DNA from: Clostridium sp. UBA2485
GTDB lineage: Bacteria; Bacillota; Clostridia; Clostridiales; Clostridiaceae
DNA length: 40,385 nt
NCBI RefSeq assembly: GCF_002341865.1
Contig: NZ_DDOV01000119.1
Location: 85,409 to 125,793, forward strand
Direction: 5' to 3'
This document shows, piece by piece, positions 8,647 through 14,814 of the stretch. Numbering within the stretch: position 1 is the first letter of the stretch; every line of letters begins with the position of its first letter. The position numbers and the translations under genes were made by a program. A model generated the notes under the pieces. That model had not been told where the DNA came from, did not search any database, and worked only from the letters and a program-made list of their open reading frames with translations.

Positions 8647-8761
8647 AACTGCACCTCCCCTTTAATTAACACGGTTCATAACTATCATTCTGTATTGATT
8701 TTATCGACTTATCCAGTTATCTTTTATTTGTGAAAATTATCTATTTAAATGTACTACTTAA

Positions 8762-8809
8762 AAGTATACTTAAACCGTATAACTTTATTGTATACCTAAA
8801 AAGTATACA
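8762..8809. promoter_or_regulatory. Cluster of GTATAC palindromes upstream of the dehydrogenase fusion
   Basis: Three GTATAC cores occur at 8764-8769, 8790-8795 and 8803-8808, with centres 26 and 13 bp apart. The first is part of the 10-bp palindrome AAGTATACTT. The second and third form the larger inverted repeat TGTATAC-7 nt-GTATACA. They lie 115-160 bases upstream of the fusion gene start. The arrangement looks like an operator for a dimeric repressor or activator; the regulator is unknown and no gene for it is adjacent. Confidence 0.5.
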
Positions 8810-8970
8810 TTTCAATCCTAATTTTAACTTTTTTATAAATCCCCCCCATAAAACCCTATTATTTATTCTAAGGTTATAAGATTTTTGTCCACATACTCTA
8901 TGTATATATAATCCTATTACTAAATATTACAATTAAAACTAAGCCCATAGTTATATAGATATACCAGCTC

Positions 8971-9223
8971 TAAAATTAATATATATGTCAAAATAATTGG
9001 TGTTTCTTAGTATTATAATTGAAACTATTGAATTCACAATTCGCAATTGTGGATATTTCTCAGCAAAAGCTAAGAAATTTAGAATTGATTACCCGTAGCG
9101 GCGAACAGTGTTCGCCATATATTATTGAATAAATATTAAACTATAAGACGTATTAAAAAGAAGTGATGAACACTGTTCGCCGCTACAATAAAACACTAGC
9201 AATTATATTGCTAGTTAAAAAAT
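8971..9223. repeat. Composite dispersed repeat, copy A
   Basis: A non-coding element whose parts recur in the same order at 28020-28193. In order it holds: a conserved AT-rich left part (AAAATTAATATATATGT, then AAAATAATTG, then a TTAGTATT segment); CAATTGTGGA at 9044-9053; a 10-bp hairpin ATTTCTCAGC-AAAA-GCTAAGAAAT at 9055-9078 with one mismatch; a variable middle, here occupied by a GC-richer inverted repeat; and the hairpin CTAGCAAT-3 nt-ATTGCTAG at 9196-9214 followed by TTAAAAAA. It does not seem to encode a protein. Confidence 0.75.
9095..9186. repeat. 92-bp inverted repeat nested in the composite repeat
   Basis: A 19-bp sequence, GTAGCGGCGAACAGTGTTC, at 9095-9113 is repeated exactly in inverted orientation at 9168-9186. 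The left arm region is also a small palindrome (GGCGAAC-3 nt-GTTCGCC, 9100-9116). The arms are much richer in GC than their surroundings. The other copy of the composite repeat has a different sequence at this place. It may be an insertion or a swapped module. Confidence 0.7.
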
Positions 9224-9263
9224 CCATTAAAAAATTCTTTTAATCAAAAATAATTTCCACCTT

Positions 9264-9317
9264 AATTCTTCATTTTTCATTCATTATGAAAAATTTCTCT
9301 TATGGAAATTAAAATAT
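9264..9317. repeat. Short repeat shared (inverted) with 16382-16432
   Basis: About 50 bases here (beginning TTCTTCATTTTTCATTCAT and ending TTATGGAAATTAAAAT) match, with a few differences, the reverse complement of 16382-16432. The rest of 9224-9377 shows no gene. It is non-coding and close to composite repeat copy A. Confidence 0.6.
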
Positions 9318-9377
9318 CGTATAAATTAAATTTTCATTGTGGAATCCTATATTTATAAAAAAACTAAACACATTAAT

Positions 9378-9421
9378 AAAATAGTAAAAGTTATGGATTA
9401 ACCCATAACTTTTACTATTTT
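9378..9421 (-). terminator. Long-stem terminator overlapping the stop codon of the 218-aa gene
   Basis: A perfect 19-bp stem (9378-9396 with 9403-9421) around a 6-nt loop. The stop codon (9400-9398) lies at the base of the loop, so the last codons form one arm. The distal arm ends ACTATTTTATT on the minus strand, which supplies a short U-rich tail. Confidence 0.75.
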
Positions 9422-10054
9422 ATATATAACTTTGTTTACATCATTCTCATATTCAAATTTATATGCACTATTTACATATTTTACAAATGAAGCTAACCAA
9501 TGAAATCTTAGTCTATAAAATACTTCCACATTTCCACCTATCTTATCATAATTGCTTTTATGAATACATCTTGAATTATACCACTCAACAATATCATCTT
9601 CTTTAGTTACAACGGATTGTACCCTATCACAAGGCATACCTTCTAATAAATAGTTATTCATAGCATCAAATATATCTATTACATTATTAGGATGTTCTTT
9701 TTCCTTTGACATAAGTCCACATTTAACCCCATTGTCTCTATAAAACTTAGCTGCTATGTCCTCAACCTCTTCTCCATAAATTTCTTTAAGCTTAGTTATT
9801 ATGAAAGCTTGGCGGGTTTCCGCATTAACTATTTTATTTTGAAGCCATCCATGAATATTGGTTAAATCTATAATCTCCTCTAATTGTTTGTCTGTATCTA
9901 TCATTTCACCATAAACTTTAGATTCATTTATTATAGTTTCTGCTTTTTCACCATACTTTTCTATATAAGCTTTAATAAAAGCTTTTTCTATATCCTCAAA
10001 TAAAACAATTTTATTAAATAACCATGTATGTATTGGAGCCAAAAATGCACTCAT
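9398..10054 (-). CDS. Uncharacterised 218-aa protein with an internal duplication
   Basis: I do not recognise this protein with confidence. Its N-terminal half holds two related segments. Residues 7-44 contain PIHTWLFNKIVLFEDIEKAF and, later, IEKYGEKAETII; residues 66-104 contain NIHGWLQNKIVNAETRQAF and KEIYGEEVEDIA. So a roughly 37-residue helical unit is present twice. The C-terminal half has MPCDRVQSV, NSRCIHKSNYD and FYRLRFHWLASFV, where Cys, Arg and His residues could form a ligand or active site; L-2-amino-thiazoline-4-carboxylate hydrolase-like proteins are a weak possibility. There is no signal peptide or membrane segment. An AGGAGG site precedes the ATG at 10054. It is transcribed after a small membrane protein gene but separated from it by a terminator. 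Confidence 0.82.
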   Translation of the reverse strand: MSAFLAPIHTWLFNKIVLFEDIEKAFIKAYIEKYGEKAETIINESKVYGEMIDTDKQLEEIIDLTNIHGWLQNKIVNAETRQAFIITKLKEIYGEEVEDIAAKFYRDNGVKCGLMSKEKEHPNNVIDIFDAMNNYLLEGMPCDRVQSVVTKEDDIVEWYNSRCIHKSNYDKIGGNVEVFYRLRFHWLASFVKYVNSAYKFEYENDVNKVIYKIVKVMG

Positions 10055-10105
10055 ACTTATTCCTCCTGTATTACCAAATTTGTTTATATATTACCACGTT
10101 ATCAT

Positions 10106-10131
10106 AAAAATAACCGTAACATAGGTTACGG
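10106..10131 (-). terminator. Terminator after the small membrane protein gene
   Basis: Stem CCGTAAC / GTTACGG (10131-10125 and 10120-10114) with a 4-nt loop, followed on the minus strand by TTATTTTTATG. It starts three bases after the stop of the 72-aa gene. Confidence 0.8.
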
Positions 10132-10134
10132 AGA

Positions 10135-10353
10135 TTATTTTATAGGTAAAACTTCAAATATTAATGTGGCTATACATAGTATGCTGACCAATACCCATAA
10201 TATTAAAAACATTATACAGATATATTCTGCTAACGTTCTTAACAGTTTAAAAGGTAACGCTATACAAATTAATGATGTACATATAGCTACTATGCTTCCA
10301 TATAATATAATATTGAAAATCTCTCCTATTAAAATTATTAAGCTATAATTCAT
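10135..10353 (-). CDS. Small hydrophobic membrane protein (72 aa)
   Basis: A short protein starting MNYSLIILIGEIFNIILYG, with two likely membrane helices: about residues 4-34 (two hydrophobic runs that may count as one or two helices) and about 45-70. No family is recognised. I start it at the ATG at 10353, preceded by GAGTGAGG at suitable spacing; the GTG at 10368 falls inside that ribosome site. It has its own terminator. It could be a stress-related small membrane protein, but nothing in the sequence says so. Confidence 0.6.
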   Translation of the reverse strand: MNYSLIILIGEIFNIILYGSIVAICTSLICIALPFKLLRTLAEYICIMFLILWVLVSILCIATLIFEVLPIK

Positions 10354-10433
10354 ATTATAAAACCTCACTCTATAAATATAGCTAAAATAGCTTTATATAA
10401 TATATAGTAGAGTAAAATTTTATATGTGTTCTT

Positions 10434-10561
10434 AATAACTAGTCAATATGCTAGTCTATTTGAGTTATACTCCCCGTTATAACTTGCTTAAGTGCAACTA
10501 TCATTAGAATCTTTGCCTTGATATAACACAAAATATTCATGGCATTTTGACTAGTTATTTT
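10434..10561. repeat. 128-bp element with 12-bp terminal inverted repeats
   Basis: AATAACTAGTCA at 10434-10445 is the exact reverse complement of TGACTAGTTATT at 10548-10559. The right end (TTTTGACTAGTTATTTT) recurs near 28959-28974, and ACTAGTTATTTT recurs at 19351. The interior has no reading frame. It looks like a miniature inverted-repeat element and ends 18 bases before the M23 peptidase stop codon. Confidence 0.55.
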
Positions 10562-10578
10562 ATTCCAGATATCTGAAA

Positions 10579-11589
10579 TTATTTTTCCATTATATATTTT
10601 AATGGATCTACAGCTTCTCCATTTACCCTTATCTCAAAATGAAGATGAGGCCCTGTACTGTTTCCTGTATTTCCTACATCCGCTATATGTTGTCCCTTGG
10701 AAATACTCTCCCCCTCATTTGCATAAAGCTTATTGCAATGTGCATACAAGGTTTCTACATTATTATCATGTAATAAAATAATTACATTACCATAGCCATT
10801 TAAAACTCCTGAAAATGTCACCTTTCCATTAAAAGCAGCTTTTATTGGAGTATTTTCATTTGCAGCAATATCTAATCCCTTATGTATAGTACCCCATCGT
10901 TCTCCAAAATATGAGGTAATAACCCCATTGGCAGGCACATAAAGCTGTTTTTCTAAAAATGCAACTGAGGAATCTTCATAATCTAAATTAATAACTGGTT
11001 TTGCTTTTTCTATTTTAGTTATGGTAAAAGTTATTAGTTTTTCCTCGTTATTATTATGGTATATAATATTATTTGCTATCTGTTCACTATTCATTACTGA
11101 ACTTAAATTACATTTTACTTTTTCATAAGAAATATTATTATTTGTATCTATATTTTCTATATCTTCAAGCTTTGCTGTATCTATATATTTGTCTTTTACC
11201 TTTTTTAAAGCATCTTCTCCTACCTTATCACTTTCTACAAATCCAATCAGTTTTTCATCGGATTTCATTGCATAGGCATCAACAATTATGTAGTTTGAAA
11301 GCATATTTTTTAATTGTTCTTCTGTAAAAAATTTGTCTATATTAATTTTACCTTTTTCAAATCTAAAGTACTCTTCTAATTGAATTTCCTTAAAAGCTGC
11401 TTTTTCTTTTAAACTATTATAAGCATCATTTATGCAAAATTTATCTTTTACATAAGCCACAGCTTTATCTTCACTATATACCACATACCCATTGTAATCT
11501 AAACTATTAAGAAGTAACATATAGCTTACAGCAATTATAGTGACTGCAACTACTATAATCTCCTTAATATGTTTTTTAATTTTTTTCAA
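10579..11589 (-). CDS. Membrane-anchored M23 (LytM-type) peptidase
   Basis: A cell-surface zinc metallopeptidase or LytM-like scaffold acting on peptidoglycan. The 336-residue protein has a short cationic N-terminus and one membrane helix (about residues 10-29), then an extracellular region of about 190 residues with no clear family, and a C-terminal M23 domain (about 215-332). The zinc ligands are His236 and Asp240 (HKGLD) and His317 (PHLHF), with His284 (LYAHC) and His315 also present, so it should be active rather than a degenerate scaffold. It resembles SpoIIQ-like and other clostridial M23 proteins, but there is no spoIIID neighbour here. It is transcribed divergently from the dnaD-like gene. 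Confidence 0.9.
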   Translation of the reverse strand: MKKIKKHIKEIIVVAVTIIAVSYMLLLNSLDYNGYVVYSEDKAVAYVKDKFCINDAYNSLKEKAAFKEIQLEEYFRFEKGKINIDKFFTEEQLKNMLSNYIIVDAYAMKSDEKLIGFVESDKVGEDALKKVKDKYIDTAKLEDIENIDTNNNISYEKVKCNLSSVMNSEQIANNIIYHNNNEEKLITFTITKIEKAKPVINLDYEDSSVAFLEKQLYVPANGVITSYFGERWGTIHKGLDIAANENTPIKAAFNGKVTFSGVLNGYGNVIILLHDNNVETLYAHCNKLYANEGESISKGQHIADVGNTGNSTGPHLHFEIRVNGEAVDPLKYIMEK

Positions 11590-11723
11590 GCTATACCTCC
11601 TTTCTATTAGGATAATATTCCCCTATAGATAATTTTTAAACATAATATAATATAAGTATTTAGGTAATTTTCATAATTTAAATTTAACTATGTGGTATAC
11701 TAAGTATGAGAAAAAAATATATG

Positions 11724-11823
11724 TTGTTTTAAAATAATATTAAAATCTGCATAATTGACAATCGTTCTCTATCAATTGTCAATTGATTAAGCCGATAATA
11801 AAATGAATAATATTTTAAAACAA
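11724..11823. repeat. Nested inverted repeats between divergent genes
   Basis: TTGTTTTAAAATAATATT at 11724-11741 faces AATATTTTAAAACAA at 11809-11823. Between them lies ATTGACAAT (11754-11762) facing ATTGTCAAT (11774-11782). The pair frames about 100 bp in the region shared by the divergent M23 and dnaD-like genes. It may be a miniature repeat element or a regulatory region. Confidence 0.45.
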
Positions 11824-11871
11824 TGCAAATAATTATGTTGGTATTTTTATACTAAAAGTGAGGGATGGTAC

Positions 11872-12855
11872 ATGAGTACTTTCATGTTTAAGAATAAAGA
11901 TTTTGGATACACGCCTGTAAGCAATATCTTTATAGATAAATATATGGCTACAGCTAGAGGAGAATATGTAAAAGTATATCTACTAGGACTTAAATATTGT
12001 ATAAGTGGAGAGCTAGGCGCTAACTCTGCAGTAATTGCAAATACTTTATCTCTGTTAGAAACTGACGTATTAAATGCGTGGAATTATTGGAGTGAAGTAG
12101 GAGTTATAAAGATGGCTGCTATAGATAATATGAGTAACTATACTATAGAATTTTTAGATTTAACTAATAACCTTGAAGCTAGCAATAAAAAAATTGATAT
12201 TCTTAAGGAATTAAATAACAATTCAATTAAGGATATGCTTCAAGATATAGAAAAACTTATAGGAAGAACCTTATCACCTAAAGAGATTGAAATATATTTA
12301 GGATGGCAAAAGGATTTTAACTTTTCACCTGAATTGATACTTCTTTTAATACAATACTGCGTATCTAAAGGTAAGGTTGATTATAGATACTTTGAAAAAA
12401 TTGCTATGGCATGGCATGATGATAAAATTCAGACTGTTGAAGATGCCCAAAGTTTCATCACAAAGCATGAAGATAAATGGATTAATATAAGAAAAATTTT
12501 AAAATATTTAGGTATTAATACACCAGATATTATGAAGCCTCAAGAAGAAATACTTACTAAATGGCTAACAGTCTATAAATTTCCTCTAGATGTTATATAT
12601 AAATCCTGTGATATCTGTTTTGAAAGACTTAATAGAGCAGACTTTAAATATATAGATGGAATATTAAACAGTTGGTTTAGAGATGGAATTTCAACTTTGG
12701 AAGATATCGAAAAGAAGGATAGAAAAAAACTGACTCATAAGCCTATAGTTAACAATAATTTATCAAATAAAGGCACCTTCAACAATTATGAACAAAGATC
12801 CTATAACTTTGAAGAATTAGAGAAACAATTACTAGGATGGGATAATAATGATTAA
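11872..12855 (+). CDS. DnaD-domain replication initiation protein
   Basis: A DnaB/DnaD-family protein of 327 residues that helps load the replicative helicase in Firmicutes. The N-terminal part (about 15-105) looks like the winged helix of DnaD (FIDKYMATARGEYVKVYLLGL, LLETDVLNAWNYWSEVGVI). Two DnaD C-terminal-type helical units follow: one starts near IEKLIGRTLSPKEIEIYLGW and includes YFEKIAMAWHDDKIQTVEDA, and a second includes EEILTKWLTVYKFPLDVI and YIDGILNSWFRDGISTLEDI. The next gene, overlapping by 8 bases, is a DnaC-type loader, which supports the role. It is one of the few plus-strand genes. Confidence 0.9.
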   Translation: MSTFMFKNKDFGYTPVSNIFIDKYMATARGEYVKVYLLGLKYCISGELGANSAVIANTLSLLETDVLNAWNYWSEVGVIKMAAIDNMSNYTIEFLDLTNNLEASNKKIDILKELNNNSIKDMLQDIEKLIGRTLSPKEIEIYLGWQKDFNFSPELILLLIQYCVSKGKVDYRYFEKIAMAWHDDKIQTVEDAQSFITKHEDKWINIRKILKYLGINTPDIMKPQEEILTKWLTVYKFPLDVIYKSCDICFERLNRADFKYIDGILNSWFRDGISTLEDIEKKDRKKLTHKPIVNNNLSNKGTFNNYEQRSYNFEELEKQLLGWDNND

Positions 12856-13834
12856 ACAACATCATTCTGAAATAATGAAAATTTATGAAGATATTCGCAA
12901 ATCTGAAGAAGATGCTTTAAAGTTAAGAAAAGAAGAAATTGAGCAAAAACTACCTATGGTTATAGAAATAGAGGACGAAATTAAAAAACTTTCTTTAAAA
13001 TTATCCTTAGCAGCAATCAAATCTATGGATAACAAAGAAACCTTCATAGACTCTATAAAAGAAAAAATTATAGATCTTAGAATGAAAAAAGGTGAACTAT
13101 TGGCTTCTAATGGATATGACGTTAATTACTTAACTTTAAAGTATAGATGTAATAAATGTAAGGACACAGGATATATCTATATAGAAAAGTGTAATTGCTA
13201 TAAACAATATTTAGTTCAACTTTATTACAATAACTCAGATTTAAAGCATTTACTTAATAAAAATAACTTTAATAACTTTAACATAAATTATTTTACTAAT
13301 AAGCTAAATAATAATGAAAAGGTAAGTTCTAGAATAAATATGGAACGTAACTATGAAAGAGCTCTAGAATTTATAAAAAGCTTTAACGATGTTGAAGATA
13401 ATTTGCTTTTCTACGGTAATTCAGGAACCGGGAAAACTTTTTTATCTCATTGTATTGCTAAAGAGCTTATTGAAAATGGATATTTTGTAGTTTACAAAAC
13501 CTCTGATGATTTAATTTCTGCTTTAAAAGAAGTTAAATTTAATAACAACAGTAATATGGAAGATTGTCTTATAAATTGTGATCTGCTTATAATTGATGAC
13601 TTAGGCACAGAACAAATCTCAGACTTCTCTAAAAAAGAACTTTTTAATTTACTTAATACAAAGCTTTTAAAGCAAAAGAAAATGCTTATTTCCACCAATT
13701 ATGCATTAAGCGAACTATCAGATGTTTATTCTGAAAGATTTACTTCGAGATTATTCGGTAATTTTAGTCTTTTTAAATTTTATGGAAATGACATTAGAAT
13801 ACTAAAAAAATCTAAAGTAAAGAAGGTAACATAA
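12848..13834 (+). CDS. dnaC: DnaC-like helicase loader ATPase
   Basis: An AAA+ ATPase of 328 residues of the DnaC/DnaI family that loads the DnaB helicase on DNA. The N-terminal region is helical (residues 8-85). A cysteine cluster, Cys101-x2-Cys104-x10-Cys115-x-Cys117, probably binds zinc as in DnaI. Walker A is GNSGTGKT at 190-197, Walker B is LLIIDDLG near 246-253, and an arginine-rich end (SERFTSRLFGN) fits the sensor/arginine-finger region. The ATG lies inside the upstream dnaD-like gene (8-base overlap), so translation is coupled. A terminator stem begins within the last codons. Confidence 0.92.
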   Translation: MIKQHHSEIMKIYEDIRKSEEDALKLRKEEIEQKLPMVIEIEDEIKKLSLKLSLAAIKSMDNKETFIDSIKEKIIDLRMKKGELLASNGYDVNYLTLKYRCNKCKDTGYIYIEKCNCYKQYLVQLYYNNSDLKHLLNKNNFNNFNINYFTNKLNNNEKVSSRINMERNYERALEFIKSFNDVEDNLLFYGNSGTGKTFLSHCIAKELIENGYFVVYKTSDDLISALKEVKFNNNSNMEDCLINCDLLIIDDLGTEQISDFSKKELFNLLNTKLLKQKKMLISTNYALSELSDVYSERFTSRLFGNFSLFKFYGNDIRILKKSKVKKVT

Positions 13835-13853
13835 ATTTTTATGTTACCTTTTC
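13823..13853 (+). terminator. Terminator of the dnaD/dnaC-like operon
   Basis: Stem AAGGTAACAT / ATGTTACCTT (13823-13832 and 13841-13850) around an AT loop, then TTC. The stop codon of the loader gene is inside the loop. The U-run is short, but the minus-strand side also ends CTTCTTT, so the structure may work both ways. Confidence 0.7.
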
Positions 13854-13854
13854 T

Positions 13855-13944
13855 CTATTCTACAAGATTTTCTTCATCTCTTCTTAATTCATTAATTATT
13901 ATAGTAGTACAAGAAGCTATTAATATTCCATCTATTGTATCCAT
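13855..13944 (-). CDS. Possible 29-aa small protein
   Basis: An open frame starting at the ATG at 13944 and ending TAG at 13855, encoding MDTIDGILIASCTTIIINEL followed by a charged tail. It has a hydrophobic first half and an acidic, arginine-containing end. A TATACT box lies about 15-20 bases upstream, but the ribosome binding site is weak (AATGAAGT). It lies between two terminators, in a region otherwise free of genes. It could be a chance open frame. Confidence 0.25.
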   Translation of the reverse strand: MDTIDGILIASCTTIIINELRRDEENLVE

Positions 13945-13997
13945 ACTTCATTTTTTAGTATAACTTTTATATATGTTTTAAATAATACTATACCAAT

Positions 13998-14045
13998 AAA
14001 AATAGTTAAGAGGTTGCCTAAAGTGGCAACCTCTTAACTATTTTT
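13998..14045 (-). terminator. Long-stem terminator of the dehydratase activator gene
   Basis: A perfect 21-bp stem (13998-14018 with 14025-14045) with a 6-nt loop; the far arm ends in TTTTT on the minus strand. The TAG stop (14040-14038) is inside the near arm. Confidence 0.92.
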
Positions 14046-14799
14046 TTATTTTTTTAGCTAATATTGCTGCACCAATTGCGCCAGCATATCTAGCTAGTTT
14101 ATCTGATTTTACTTCACTATTTAATTTACTACCAAGACTTTCTATAATATAGTCACATTCACATAGACCACCAGTTAAAAAATATTTTTCTCCTTCATCA
14201 TGTTTTTTACACAATGAAGATACCTTTGTAACTACTGAGTCAATAATTGCAAATGCTATATCCTCTCTTTTTTTCCCACTTCCTATAAGACTTATGACTT
14301 CTGACTCTGCAAAAACAGTACACATTGAACTTATTGTAGTATTTCCTCCCTTGGAAGCTAAATTACATAATTCTTCTATATCTACTGATAATATATTAGA
14401 CATAATTTCAATAAATCTTCCTGTACCTGCAGAACATTTATCATTCATTATAAAGTTTGTAACCATATCATCTTTAACAGTTATGATTTTAGTATCTTGT
14501 CCACCTATATCAATTACAGTACAATCTTCCCCTAAAAGATATGAAGCTCCCTTACCATGACAGGTTATTTCCGTTACTGATTTATGTGCATAAGGGACAG
14601 AAACTCTTCCATATCCAGTTGCTACTACTTTTCTATTTTCTTCATATATACACATAGACTTTAATTTTTCGTCTATAGTTTTTGAAGTTTCAATACTGCT
14701 CCATCCTGTAGGCATAACAAAAGTGTCTTTTAAACTATCATCTTCAAATATAGCTACTTTAGCAGCAGTAGATCCTATGTCTATTCCTATATAGTACAC
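14038..14799 (-). CDS. 2-hydroxyacyl-CoA dehydratase/double-cubane protein activator ATPase
   Basis: An ASKHA-fold ATPase of 253 residues of the BadF/HgdC family. These proteins carry one [4Fe-4S] cluster between two subunits and use ATP to push a low-potential electron into a partner enzyme. The N-terminal phosphate loop is YIGIDIGSTAAKV, the second is IDIGGQDTKI, and the cluster-binding helix region has NDKCSAGTGRF (near residue 118) and SSMCTVFAESE. The start is a GTG at 14799 with AGGAGA upstream, overlapping the stop of the preceding gene, so translation is coupled. It is paired with the single-subunit dehydratase-like protein, as in the E. coli yjiL/yjiM pair and the Carboxydothermus double-cubane system. 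Confidence 0.92.
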   Translation of the reverse strand: MYYIGIDIGSTAAKVAIFEDDSLKDTFVMPTGWSSIETSKTIDEKLKSMCIYEENRKVVATGYGRVSVPYAHKSVTEITCHGKGASYLLGEDCTVIDIGGQDTKIITVKDDMVTNFIMNDKCSAGTGRFIEIMSNILSVDIEELCNLASKGGNTTISSMCTVFAESEVISLIGSGKKREDIAFAIIDSVVTKVSSLCKKHDEGEKYFLTGGLCECDYIIESLGSKLNSEVKSDKLARYAGAIGAAILAKKIKK

Positions 14800-14814
14800 A
14801 CCTATCTTCTCCTT

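Noticed and set aside
8971..9223. CRISPR array, considered because of recurring palindromes
   Set aside because: The repeats are not regularly spaced, there are no unique spacers of constant length and there are no cas genes in the window.
10028..10348. 106-aa plus-strand frame across the small membrane protein and the start of the 218-aa gene
   Set aside because: It runs through a terminator and the opposite-strand genes, and lacks a ribosome site and recognisable composition.
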